Positions 54,193-64,000 of a DNA stretch of 64,000 nt are shown here, piece by piece. The position numbers and the translations under genes are program-made. Below the pieces are notes generated by a model. The model worked only from the letters and a program-made list of their open reading frames with translations. It was not told where the DNA came from and made no database searches. This DNA is from Costus lasius (Eukaryota > Streptophyta > Magnoliopsida > Zingiberales > Costaceae), in contig CM050449.1 in assembly GCA_027563935.2 (NCBI GenBank), forward strand, positions 61,632,056 through 61,696,055. The letters run 5' to 3'. Positions within the stretch are counted from its first letter, which is position 1; every line of letters begins with the position of its first letter.

Positions 54193-55071
54193 TATTACGA
54201 CCTGCTTAGTAAACAAACTATTTATTAACTTGGTGAGCCGATTTGCAACGTGGCCCAATCTATTAAAATGCTTAAGCCCAAGTTAACAATAGCAAGCCCA
54301 CTAAGCCTTATAAACCACATAATAGTTTCTCCCACTTGCAATGTGGGACTATACTCTGGGTATTACAATCTCCCCCACTTAAGACTTGACGTCCTCGTCA
54401 AGCCCAAACCTTAACACATGCCCAAGAATCATCCCTTAGTCGGCAGCATGTGAGGTCAGCCCAAAGGTGGCTCCACCATCCTCGGTAGCCCTTTCCTATT
54501 GGCTTCTCACCATGCTTAGGACTAAGTTTTGCTCTGATACCATTTGTAACAACCCACTTAGTAAGCAAACTATTTATTAACTTGGTGAGCCGATTTGCAA
54601 CATGGCCCAATCTATTAAAATGCTTAAGCCCAAGTTAACAATAGCAAGCCCACTAAGCCTTATAAACCACATAATAGTTTCTCCCACTTGCAATGTGGGA
54701 CTATATTCGGGGTATTACAATCTCCCCCACTTAGAGCTTGACATCCTCGTCAAGCCCAAACATTAACACATGCTCAAGAATCATCCCTTAGTCGGCAGCA
54801 TGTGAGGTCAGCTTAAAGGTGGCTCCACCATCCTCGGTAGCCCTTTCCTATTGGCCTCTCACCATGCTTAGGACTAAGTTTTGCTCTGATACCATTTGTT
54901 ACGACCCACTTAGTAAGCAAACTATTCATTAACTTGGTGAGCCGATTTGCAACGTGGCCCAATTTATTAAAATGCTTAAGCCCAAGTTAACAATAGCAAG
55001 CCCACTAAGCCTTATAAACCACATAATAGTTTCTCCCACTTGCAATGTGGGACTATACTCTGGGTATTACA
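54193..55071 (-). mobile_element. TRIM: tandem LTR-internal-LTR-internal-LTR (879 bp)
   Basis: Three 175-bp LTRs (54193-54367, 54545-54719, 54897-55071) alternate with two 177-bp internal parts, an exact 352-bp period. Each internal part starts on the + strand with ATCTCCCCCACTTA (reversed polypurine tract) and ends with GCTCTGATACCA (reversed Met-tRNA primer site; 54531-54542 and 54883-54894) two bases before the next LTR. LTR termini are TGTTACGACC or TGTAACAACC and GGGTATTACA; the first has TG mutated to TA. No protein is encoded. Terminal-repeat retrotransposons in miniature have just this layout and depend on proteins made elsewhere. Confidence 0.9.
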
Positions 55072-55109
55072 ATAGAAGTGGGGTATCGATCCCCATACCT
55101 CTCGCACGC

Positions 55110-55731
55110 CAGCTCAATGGTTAAAGGGTCATGACTCGTGAGGGTCATGTCTAGAGGTCGAATCCCGCTGCAGACGTGAATTATTTGGGGTAACATGGAT
55201 CCAAACCGGGTTTGGGGTAACGTGGATCCAAACCGGGATTTGAGCGGGATTGCCCCTGGGTAGGAAGCCCAGCCTCTAGGCCTGGACCTGTTACGAGTTG
55301 TGACTCTAACAAAAAAGGCGCCTTTTTTGTTAGAGTCACAACTCGTAACAGGTCCAGGCCTAGAGGCTGGGCTTCCTACCCAGGGGCAATCCCGCTCAAA
55401 TCCCGGTTTGGATCCACGTTACCCCAAACCCGGTTTGGATCCACGTTACCCCAAATAATTCACGTCTGCAGCGGGATTCGACCTCTAGACATGACCCTCA
55501 CGAGTCATGACCCTTTAACCATTGAGCTGCAGCTCAATGGTTAAAGGGTCATGACTCGTGAGGGTCATGTCTAGAGGTCGAATCCCGCTGCAGACGTGAA
55601 TTATTTGGGGTAACGTGGATCCAAACCGGGTTTGGGGTAACGTGGATCCAAACCGGGATTTGAGCGGGATTGCCCCTGGGTAGGAAGCCCAGCCTCTAGG
55701 CCTGGACCTGTTACGAGTTGTGACTCTAACA
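55110..55731. repeat. Forward-inverted-forward palindrome of a tRNA-like (SINE-like) unit
   Basis: Three ~205-bp copies abut: forward from 55110, inverted 55320-55529, forward 55530-55731. The first palindrome (55110-55529) has 210-bp arms with no spacer (centre GGCGCC) and one visible mismatch (ACATGG versus ACGTGG). The second (55328-55731) has 202-bp arms centred on CTGCAG. Each unit holds AGCTCAATGGTTAAAGGG, like a tRNA A box, and 34 nt later AGGTCGAATCCC, like a B box, which suggests a tRNA-derived SINE. No poly-A or poly-T tail is clear. Confidence 0.75.
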
Positions 55732-56341
55732 CAAATAGTATGGCCATACATTCCTGTCATGCACCAATGAGGTGGGGCGCCCCAAAGTGGATATCATGCT
55801 TCCAATTAAGGAAGGGGCAAATCCTCCTATTGGTCATCCATATCTCTATATGACTTATGATGTGCCCGATGACAGTCGTTTTGATCACCCAATTACGGAG
55901 AGACATAAGACTGTATCAAAGCATACCCATCATCATATTTAGACATGAATACCTCAAGTCTAAGGATCAATGCAAACCTCTTGCACGTGAGATTGACCTG
56001 TTGACTAGACATGTAAATCCTCACGGTGGGTCACTCTAGTGCATCCAATGCACTTGTATGTCTGCATTACTATGCCCCGCACCTAACCAGCCCATACACC
56101 AGTCTCACATGCACCAAAGCTCTCCCATATCGGTTAAGGCACCTTGACTGGGGATTACTTATGAGAATGGATCCAACCAAACTCCTGAGACATTATTTAT
56201 GCAATTCAATACATCATCGCAGGTAAAGCAATCTGCATAATAACGACCATGTCTTTATTAATAATATCAATTATATCAAAGTACATTCAAATAATTTCGG
56301 ACCATGTCCATATATTGGTCTGTAGGGCAATAACACTAACA

Positions 56342-59300
56342 ATCTCCCACTTGCACTAAGACCAAGGGCAACTGAATTCATTCAGTCCCATGTCTCTAGT
56401 ATGACTTATTTAGCTTCTGCTGCGCTAGAGGCTATGTCAGTGGGTCTACCAGATTGCTATCTGTGTTTATTTTACAAATTTGAACATCATCTTTATCCAT
56501 GATCTCCAAGATCAAATGATATTGCTGTAGTACATACTTGAGTGCTAAATTCCTTCTCTTATGCTATGGCCCTAGTAAGAATTATACTGAACCATCAAGC
56601 ACCATGAACTAAATCAAGTTCAAGTGAATGAAGCTACTTCCTTGGCTGCCACAAGAAGCTACAATGTACTCAGCCTTAGTTGTAGAATTTGCCAATGTGG
56701 TTTGCATAAAGCTCTCTCAGTATACAACACCACATCAAGGCAAAACGCAAATCCTGGCTATGAACGATAGTCATTAGACTGGAACGAAGTATCAGTGTAC
56801 CCTTGTACACAAAGTTCTTCCTATCTATCACAGACTAGACCTCAGTCCTTTATACTTCCCAAGCATGAAGGATTGCTTTCATAGCTACCCAGTGTTTGAA
56901 CACTAGGATTTGATTGAAACTTACTGGCCATGCTCCAAGCATTCGCCATATATGGTCTTATGCATATTGCACAAAACATGATCTACCCTATATCCAATGT
57001 ACTAGGATTATAGACTCATGTCACTACTCTCCAGCTATGTCATAGGACATAGCATCTTTGAGAGAGTCAGACCATGTCTTCTTGGAAGGTATCAACTTTT
57101 GGAATCACCCAATATGAACCTCTCCAGAATCTCCTGGATGAACGTGGATTGACTAAAGGGTAATGATTTTCATGGATCCCTATCCATAGATCCACATGCC
57201 TAGGTTATAGGCCTCATTCCCTAGATCATTCTTCTTGAAATACTTCCCTTGCCTTTACTTCACCGCGTGAAGAGCTGGGATGTCATTTCATGTGAGGAGA
57301 ATATCATCAATCAAGTAGAGCAAGAAACACTATAATGCTCCCACTGATCTTCTTAAAAACACAGGCTCTTTTCAAGATGCTTGCATAAGACCATGCATAT
57401 CTTTATGGCCTCTATATGAAAACCTTTCTACTATTTCCATATAGACGTCCTCTTCCAGATGTCCATAAGTAAAAGCAATTTTCATAACAACACGCCATAA
57501 CAGAAAATGCAATTATAACAAGCAGATACCTAATGGACTCAAAACAAGCTATTAGTGAAAATTTTCATCACTATCCACCTAGTGGACTTGTCTGAAATTT
57601 CATTCACTAGCCTGTCATCATAGGTAACATTGTTACCTTCCATGTCTATCTTCCTTGAAGACCCATTTATAGCCTATGGGTGTTACCCCTTCGGCGGCTC
57701 AATCAAGTCCCACACTTGATTAGCAGACATGGAGTCCATTACGGTTCTCATGGAGTTTAGCCATTTCTTGGAATCTGGTCCACTGACCGCTTCCATTTCC
57801 TCATAAGTCTTAGGTTCATCCTTGATGAAAAATTCGTCATGCCTACAACTCATGAGAGCATTTCGAATCCATTCGGACTCATGTGGTTCCTGTGTTACAT
57901 GAACCTAGGTTGACATTCAACCTGCATATGAGATTCCTCTCCATATGTGTCTAATTGTTTGTGGTTGATTTTGGACCTCGTCCCAATCAAATCTACTCCC
58001 ACTAGCTTCTTTCAAAAGAAATATCTCCTCAAGAAAGACAGCAGTTTGAGCAACAAATATATTGTTCTCATCAGAATAGAAATAGCACTCTCAGTGCCCC
58101 ACAAACACACACTATGGAGAGTCAAAATAGTTCCCTGCATGGCCTCAATGAGGAAGAAGATTTGCATGACTCTTCAAAGATGGAACCATGTCCAACATGT
58201 TCCTCTTTCCTTCTTTGAATACAACACACAGTTGTGGTGTTCCAAGTAAGCTGTGAGATAACCCCACACTCCTTAGGATAGTCATCAAATTCTTCACTAA
58301 TCACGTTGATCCAATCAAAGTGTTTTAATAGATCCTCCAATTTGATTCTATACTTCATTTTTTAACTTCTTGGATTTCTCCAAAGTTATGTGTTGGGTAA
58401 GACATATCCACACCTAATGAAGTATACAACACTTCCTTGTGCTTGTTTCCATGGGTCCACACACATTGCTATGTATAGATCCAACAAGCCACTTACCCTT
58501 CCACCGTTTATGGTGAAGGCAACATCTGTCACCTTGGCCATCAAACAAAACTAACATGTATCATAATCCTGAAAGGATAATGATCCCAATAGTCCATGGA
58601 CTTCTTGGATGTGACATTTGTTTTATGGCCCACAAATGACAATGCTATGAGAGAGTGTTGATTGAATCATTGTACTTGATCTATTCAGTGTTATAGAACT
58701 GCTAACTATTATCAATTATACCACTTCTATAGAACATCCCAGATTTAAAGAAATACCATTTATTTCAAACTAAAAATCCATTCAAAACAATGGACATAAT
58801 GTTCTGTTACAATAGGTGGTACATAATAGCAAAGTTCTAGTTGAAGTCTTGAAGGTAGTGAGATGATATCAATAGCAGCATCCAATGCTCTATTCCTGAC
58901 TCGAAAGTCGATCCCACCAAGCCTCTATTGTCCTACTTCTTATGAGCCCCTACATATGAAAAACATATGTAAGCTCCTCATGTGGTACCCAGTACCCATG
59001 AATAAGAAGTAGACATAAAGACCTCAGTAACACAATACCAGAAGGAGATGTAATACATCCCTTCTTATGTGCCATGCTCTTCATGGGGCCTTAATCCATC
59101 CTGAAATTTTCATGCATTCCTAGTCTTCCGAAGTTTTAGCTTCGAAGAAACAAAACCATGGTCATTCCTGGATTTAGGCAAACACCCAGGAGATCCAACA
59201 ACACTCTCTTGATCACTATTTGAAGTGCCTGGTTTGAAGAGACCTCAAAGATATATGATGATATCATAAATCCCCATCTCATCACACTCAACCTGGACCT

Positions 59301-59544
59301 CAGGGGTCATGCACCTCAAAACAAGAGCAGTGTAATGTTTACTATCTGCATAATGTTCAAGATAGACATTCCACTCCCATTCTGTACTAGAATAAGGACA
59401 GGGCAGAGAGGGAGGTCTTTCAAGAAGATAGACCACATTCTCTTGTTCTAGTATTTTGGTCAAAATTCTGAACCATCTTGTCCAATTTGTTCCATCCAGT
59501 TTATTTTTACAAAGTTTCAATCTAAAATCAGGAGATGGTATCAT
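56342..59544 (-). pseudogene. Family C copia gag-pol, heavily decayed
   Basis: Order from 59544 downward: gag start (ATG at 59544, LDGTNWTRWFRIL, LVLRCMTPEVQ), protease area near 58950, HHCC and integrase area (about 58650-57950; GVSERR-like region destroyed, KYRIKLEDLLKHF on one strand piece), RT (KWVFK-type region near 57660, DDILL near 57290), RNase H (57000-56380). Frames break every 100-200 bp and several blocks are shortened, so no product is possible. Text parallels family A at many points, for example GCTTCTGCTGCGCTAGAGGC near 56414. Domain limits are approximate. Confidence 0.8.
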
Positions 59545-60390
59545 CTACAATAAGCAAACAAGCAAAATAAGTACTATGATAAAGCATTTAACAAGGACTT
59601 TAAATTAAATGCTATGCTCCCACTATTTCCTTACTAGTTGATAACTCTCAAAACTCAACTTGGAAATAAGTGAGTAGGATCCTAATTTCACATGAGGTCT
59701 CTGTGACTCACGAGGGTGAGTTGGGGGTGCACAGAGTGATCCCATGCTTCCTTAGGTAGGCATGCCAGCCAATTAAGTCGTGCACAACTCCTCTTAGCTA
59801 AGACAGACTAGGCGTCCTGTGTCCAGCGAGGGCTAGATACAACACAGAACTCTATCCTCTCAACACCTGCCTCTAGTGATTCATCATGTCAGTGACATAT
59901 GAAAACTAGTCAAGTCCAACCTAATTGTTATGCCTAGGGCCAACCTGCACCTTGCGAGGGCACGTCTACACTTGCGGCAGACTAAGATGCATATTGCCAC
60001 CACGCACCTTCCAAAGATAGATGGGTGTCTCACGAGGGTGAGAAATAATTCACAGTCCATCGATCGATGGCTTGACGATGGCTACACATCGGAAGGCTAT
60101 CGACTTGATATTACGAGGAGAGTTTATTCATTAATTATTATTCTTTTCTAGCATGTAATTTTTCTATGGTAGCAGTACAAAAACATCACAGTCATGCAAT
60201 GGACAGAATAATAAACCATTACAGGTATGCTAATATGGTCGATATGGTCATAGCCCTTTTCATACATATAACATATCACGAGCCATGTGATATGTTATCA
60301 TGCATCCAAGGGTTGCGAGTCCCTCTAGCAGATCAGCCCATGCCAGAAGCCGAAAGCAAGCATCCCTTCCTCTAACCGCAAATTCATCAC
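59545..60390 (-). other. Family C leader
   Basis: Noncoding. It is homologous to the family B leader at 24900-25450. Hairpins with GAGG loops on the + strand: ACTCAC-GAGG-GTGAGT at 59706-59721 and TCTCAC-GAGG-GTGAGA at 60028-60043. The leader is cut near 60390 before any primer site, so the 5' LTR is lost. Confidence 0.65.
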
Positions 60391-60570
60391 CAAGCTTCCA
60401 AAGCTGGCGCCACTCTGAAATCGGTTGAAGAAGACATCTTGTTGTCTTGATGAACCTTAACCTATCTTATGAAAACAATTCTACATCTATTCTAAAGCAA
60501 GATGAAATATTAGTGATGGCGGATGGTGGATCTCATTTTAAGAAGTTAATATACATCTATTCTACATCTA
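60391..60570. other. Junction DNA with shuffled short repeats
   Basis: Between the copia leader and the gypsy integrase. TACATCTAT(TCTA) occurs three times (60482, 60552, 60563). GATGG-type sequence with ATCTCATTTTA (60514-60540) and AAGAAGTTAAT (60540-60550) repeat, in swapped order, phrases found at 60652-60670 and 60604-60614. It resembles filler DNA of break repair. No gene. Confidence 0.6.
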
Positions 60571-61362
60571 TCAAATGACTCCAAGGTGGTCACTAGATTT
60601 TTCAAGAAGTTAATACTCCCACGATTTGGAACGCCTCGCGTGGTAATCAGCGATGGCAGATCTCATTTTATTGAGCGAGGATTTGAATCACTTCTCAAGA
60701 GGTACGGAGTATTACACAAAGTTGCTACTACTTACCATCCTCAGACTAGTGGCCAAGTAGAAATATCAAACAGAGAGATTAAGAACATACTAGAGAAGAC
60801 TGTGTCGCGTACTCGCACCGATTGGTCACTTAAACTTGACAATGCATTATGGGCATACCGTACAACATTCAAAACTCCGATTGGTATATCCCCATTTCAG
60901 TTAGTATAGGGTAAATCATGTCATTTACCAGCTGAAATCGAACACAAAGCTTATTGGGCGATACGACGACTGAATTTTGATGGAAACCAAGTCGGAAAGG
61001 CCAGAAAGCTTCAACTGAATGAGCTTGATGAATTTAGACAGGAAGCCTATGAGAACGCCATGATCTATAAAGAATGTACCAAAAGATGGCATGATCGAAG
61101 GATTATGAGGAGAGAATTTTGCGAAGGTGAATTGGTACTATTGTTTAACTCCAGGATCAAACTTTTTTCTGGTAAGCTTCGAACCAAATGGTCGGGACCA
61201 TATATAGTACAAAAAGTCTACCCTCATGGTGCTGTAGACATCTTCCGAGAGTCAACTGGTACATTTAAAGTTAACGGACAGAGACTCAAGCACTACATCT
61301 CCCATGAACCGATACCGGAGGACACTGCATTGATCCTCACGGACGCTGCTTCGCAAGAATGA
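60571..61362 (+). pseudogene. Athila/Tat-like Ty3/gypsy integrase, C-terminal half
   Basis: The frame from 60571 reads [20 protein letters not shown], then [15 protein letters not shown] with the second catalytic Asp, [16 protein letters not shown] with the catalytic Glu, and the C-terminal part with CHLPAEIEHKAYWAIRRLNF and a WSGPYIV-type segment. CHLPxE-HKAYWAI is typical of Athila-group integrases. TAG at 60907-60909 replaces the usual Tyr in LVYGK; otherwise the frame is open to TGA at 61360-61362. The zinc finger, first catalytic Asp, RT and all upstream domains are missing. Confidence 0.9.
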
Positions 61363-62865
61363 CACAGACTATGGTCAAGCTGACGGACCATTAAATCAGC
61401 GCTTCTTGGGAGGCAACCCAAGCTTCTTACTTTAGTTCAATTTGTTTTCAGCATTTCTTGTTCTCTTATTTTCATGCTTTGTGTGAGTTTAGTTTAGTTT
61501 GCAGAGGGAGCTAGAATGTCTTGGTGTCAAGTTGACGGACCATTAAACCATGCATTTCTTGTTCTCTTAGCAATTTCTTATTTACTTGACACCATGACAT
61601 TCTAGCTCCCTCTGCTATAAATTTGGATTTCATTTCCTACTTTATTTTAATGCATGGTTTCAACATCTGATATTGGTGGTAATCTTGCAGGCATTGCACA
61701 TACATTAGGTTGACGCCACTCATTGAACTTAGAGTGCCTGAGCAAAGTTTTGACATTGAAGTAGGCATGAAGATCCTCAACAAGAAACACTCACCAAGAA
61801 GGGCACAAGCTACATCTGCGCTAATCAATTTTAAAACCGTTCTATTTGAAAAGCCTATACGCAATCATGAGCTGATCTTATTCATCTTTAGCATTGGCAA
61901 TTTACTTTACTAAAAGTTGAAAACAACATTTGGGCCTTGTTGTGCCCTTTCTCTACTTGCATTAGTTGTTATGATTCCTGCTTATTTTGCTGTGAACGCT
62001 GATGCCTTTACTTGGTTAAAAATGACACAGGAATATTGCAAACTGATGTAGTAGGAAGATGCGTTTTCTACTGCTTTTTCCAAAATCACGGGCGGGTTCC
62101 GACAGAAATCTCAACCATGATTCTTATTCAGCTCAAACAGCAGAAAATTCGCCAAGAACATTATGGCAAGGAAGACACTCGGGCCACGGCTGCAATCAGT
62201 AATAAAGAATTTCACAAGAAGATCATGACCGGGGAACGCTAAAAGTCGTGACCGAGATTTTTCAGAAAAGGCAAAACGAGACTTACCTGCCGAAAGATAC
62301 ATGGCAGACCCGTAACTATAGGCACGGCCATGGAAATTTTCGTGTAATTTTATAGAGACAATCGAGGGTGGGTCATGATGAGAATCACGGGCAGGATTTT
62401 CAGAAAACAGAATGCTTATATGTTGGACGAAAATGTCATGGCAGCACCGTTATCAAAGACACCACCGTGAATATATTAGATTAAAAGAACGCGGGAAACT
62501 CACGACCGGGCCCTGACAGGAATCTCGAGCGAGATTACTAAACTTAACACCTTAATGGGTCTGCTTGGCCAGGCCGACCCGTTAGGCGATCCGTTAAGCC
62601 AGCCACTTAAGCAGCTCGCCCGGGATTTCGCTAGGTGGTTCCCAACCTTTTCTGTCTCCGTACCCTTCGCCGACCCCACTGTGTGCCCCACCAGTCATCA
62701 CCGTTGGCCGCCGTTCGCTTCATCGCCAACCACCAACCCTCCGGCGACCACTCCGATCATCTCCAACGAGCTCTCATTCTAGGATTTCAGTCCCTATTTC
62801 ACCGTGAGCTCCACCTAAGTTAGCTGCTGAAGCTTCTGTGTCCTCTCTCCACTACTCAAGAAGCT
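61363..62865 (+). other. Spacer between integrase and downstream ORF of the Athila-like element
   Basis: Noncoding. GCGCTTCTTGGGAGGCAACC near 61400 is a conserved post-integrase phrase of Athila/Tat elements. AGCTGACGGACCATTAAA-like text occurs twice (about 61378 and 61530). Between about 62080 and 62540 phrases such as CATGGCAGCACCG, CACCACCGTGAAT and TCACGGGC recur loosely every 65-75 bp, reminiscent of the LTR dyad arrays. Open frames here show no known domain. Confidence 0.55.
61501..61615. repeat. 32-bp inverted repeat around a 51-bp loop
   Basis: Left arm 61501-61532 (GCAGAGGGAGCTAGAATGTC...) and right arm 61584-61615 (...CATTCTAGCTCCCTCTGC) pair with one mismatch. Confidence 0.9.
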
Positions 62866-63704
62866 ATGCCACCCCGTAAGAAGAACACTGGGAAGTGACC
62901 GGTGGGCACCTCAAGCCCTCGACCTCAGCCGCAGCAGCAGCAAAACACACTGCTGGAAATCCATATGCGAGATAATCACCAAGCAGCAAGGTACCAGGTG
63001 CTCTCCAATCAGGGAATCATCAATACACGCTATATTGATCCAACAACTCTCGCTTCACTGGGAATTTTAGATGACCGGCTATGGATGTTCAGGAAATTTG
63101 GTTGGGGTCATTTTCTCCAATACGCTCACCCCACCTACATACCTTTCACCTTGGAATTTCTCAGTTATGTAGAGCTTAAGGTCTCAGCTCTCGATACAGA
63201 CCCAGGGCTACTAAGTTTCAGGCTTGCGAATACGGAATACCGCCTGACCATAGCAGATCATAACTATATCTTTGGATTCCCCGGATTTGCTTCAAGAGTT
63301 GGTCCTCCTAACTTCAACGAGGACATCTTTTGGCATTGCATTTCCTCCATGAGCGCTTACTCGCCAAGGAACGCAAGGGCCTCCACATTATCAAACCCTT
63401 GCATCAGATACGCGCACCGCCTACTAGCTCATTCCATCTTTGCGAGGGAAGGAGATGGGATCGTCCGCCACCCGGAACTACTATGCTTGTGGGGTCTTCT
63501 TCATGGTTTCCAAATCAATGCCGGCTACCACTTAGCTCGGCAGTTCCTCCATGTCGCCCACGCTCAAAAAGGAGTTATCTGCATCAGGGGAATGATCACC
63601 ATGATTGCACTTTCTCTTGGACACAACCCATTCGGCCAGCCAGAGGCGGTAGGCAGCAGACGACTAGACCTTGAGCGCCTGCTTTCGATGAAGATGATTA
63701 TCAG
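62866..63704 (+). pseudogene. Athila-ORF-like gene, nonsense codon and 3' truncation
   Basis: ATG at 62866 begins MPPRKKNTGK, a basic start, then TGA at 62896 interrupts the frame, which goes on as PVGTSSPRPQPQQQQN and about 265 further residues. RYIDPTTLASLGILD, FTLEFLSYVELKV and FRLANTEYRLTIADHNYIFGFP fit the uncharacterised domain often called Athila ORF-1 or plant transposon protein, which I recognise by pattern only. Neither signal peptide nor membrane segment is evident. The frame is cut by the LTR at 63705 (last native residues about KMIIS). It stands 1.5 kb after integrase, where Athila elements carry their extra ORF. Function unknown. Confidence 0.7.
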
Positions 63705-63846
63705 TGAAAGTCCCTAGCAAGGGGGGGGGGCGAAACCCTAATAGGCATGCACTTCTAAAATTTGCATGGGCGGAATCATAGGATTTCGAAAATCGGTTTG
63801 CATGTCATATAATCAACTTAAAGATTGTATAGATCAACACAAGGAT
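63705..63846 (-). repeat. Family A LTR fragment, minus orientation
   Basis: TGAAAGTCCCTAGCAA plus a G10 run and the following text equal the first ~141 bp of the solo LTR at 39810. Left flank ATCAG. It is interrupted at 63847. Confidence 0.9.
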
Positions 63847-64000
63847 TGTTGGGGTATGCCCTTAAGGCTAATGTTTGAGGCCTTGGGATTGTATCAGTAT
63901 CATGTAATAAACTCTTATGTTTATAAGGGCATGGTTATTATTCAGGTTGCTACATTGTCTGCTGCAATATATATGTTCTTCTGAATAATGTCTCAAAGCT
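63847..64000 (+). repeat. Start of a family A LTR, + orientation, continuing beyond the window
   Basis: TGTTGGGGTATGCCCTTAAGG ... follows other family A U3 starts closely. It lies inside the minus-orientation LTR; the five bases before it are AGGAT, the expected target duplication to be found again past the window end. Confidence 0.9.

Larger units (their letters stand above)
52308..56341 (-). repeat. Family C copia 3' LTR with internal repeats and a composite insert
   Basis: + strand starts TGTTGGGGAATACC and ends GGGCAATAACACTAACA, directly followed by ATCTCCCACTTGCAC (reversed polypurine tract). It contains tandem repeats (53279-53760) and the TRIM/palindrome insert (54193-55731) with CAAAT duplication. 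GTATGGCCATAC is at 55738. Without the insert it is about 2.5 kb. The 5' LTR partner is not in the window. Confidence 0.78.

Noticed and set aside
55110..55200. True tRNA gene in the palindromic unit
   Set aside because: A- and B-box-like motifs are present but I could not fold an acceptor or anticodon arm; SINE-like is the safer call.

Overview
This window is plant nuclear DNA made almost entirely of nested LTR retrotransposons. The evidence is Ty1/copia gag-pol frames with initiator-tRNA-Met primer sites (TGGTATCAGAGC), a chromovirus-like Ty3/gypsy relic, Tat/Athila-type LTRs with a tRNA-Asp primer site (TGGCGCCGTTGCCGGGGA), a TRIM, and an L1-type relic. I found no convincing host gene, rRNA, tRNA or CRISPR. 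The species cannot be read from the sequence; an angiosperm with many active copia elements fits best.

Layout. (1) 1-15501, + strand: a chain of one copia family (family A), internal - LTR - internal - LTR - 3' fragment - LTR. It holds one window-truncated gag-pol (E1), one intact 1294-residue gag-pol (E2) and a 434-residue RT/RNase H fragment (E3). (2) 15502-19207: 3' noncoding part, LTR and tRNA-Asp PBS of a Tat/Athila-type element, whose LTR holds a 71-bp array of TTACGG...CCGTAA dyads. (3) 19208-24801, - strand: decayed Ty3/gypsy element (gag, PR, RT, RNase H) with its 5' LTR, lacking integrase and 3' LTR. (4) 24802-49936, - strand: a Russian-doll nest. An older copia of another family (family B: leader and 5' LTR only) received family A element A4 (26340-46175, TSD GTGAT). 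A4 itself received the full-length element A5 (29047-38136, TSD ATATA) and a solo LTR (39810-41476, TSD GTCTA). The family B LTR also holds a Tat-type solo LTR (47412-49118, TSD GTGTG). (5) 49937-52307: part of another Tat/Athila-like LTR, a LINE reverse transcriptase relic (-), and a family B LTR fragment (+). (6) 52308-60390, - strand: a strongly decayed copia (family C). Its 3' LTR contains a 24-bp/72-bp higher-order tandem repeat and a composite insert (54193-55731) between CAAAT repeats, made of a tandem three-LTR TRIM followed by a forward-inverted-forward palindrome of a tRNA-like (SINE-like) unit. (7) 60391-63704, + strand: an Athila-like gypsy relic with the 3' half of integrase, a long spacer and an Athila-ORF-like gene. 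(8) 63705-64000: a family A LTR fragment (-) interrupted by the start of another family A LTR (+).

The only apparently functional proteins are the family A gag-pol polyproteins E2 and A5, each with gag, CCHC knuckle, aspartic protease, integrase, RT and RNase H in copia order. They would form particles, reverse-transcribe from the Met-tRNA-primed template, and integrate with 5-bp target duplications, which are directly visible at four places. All identity statements come from reading by eye, not from alignment software.
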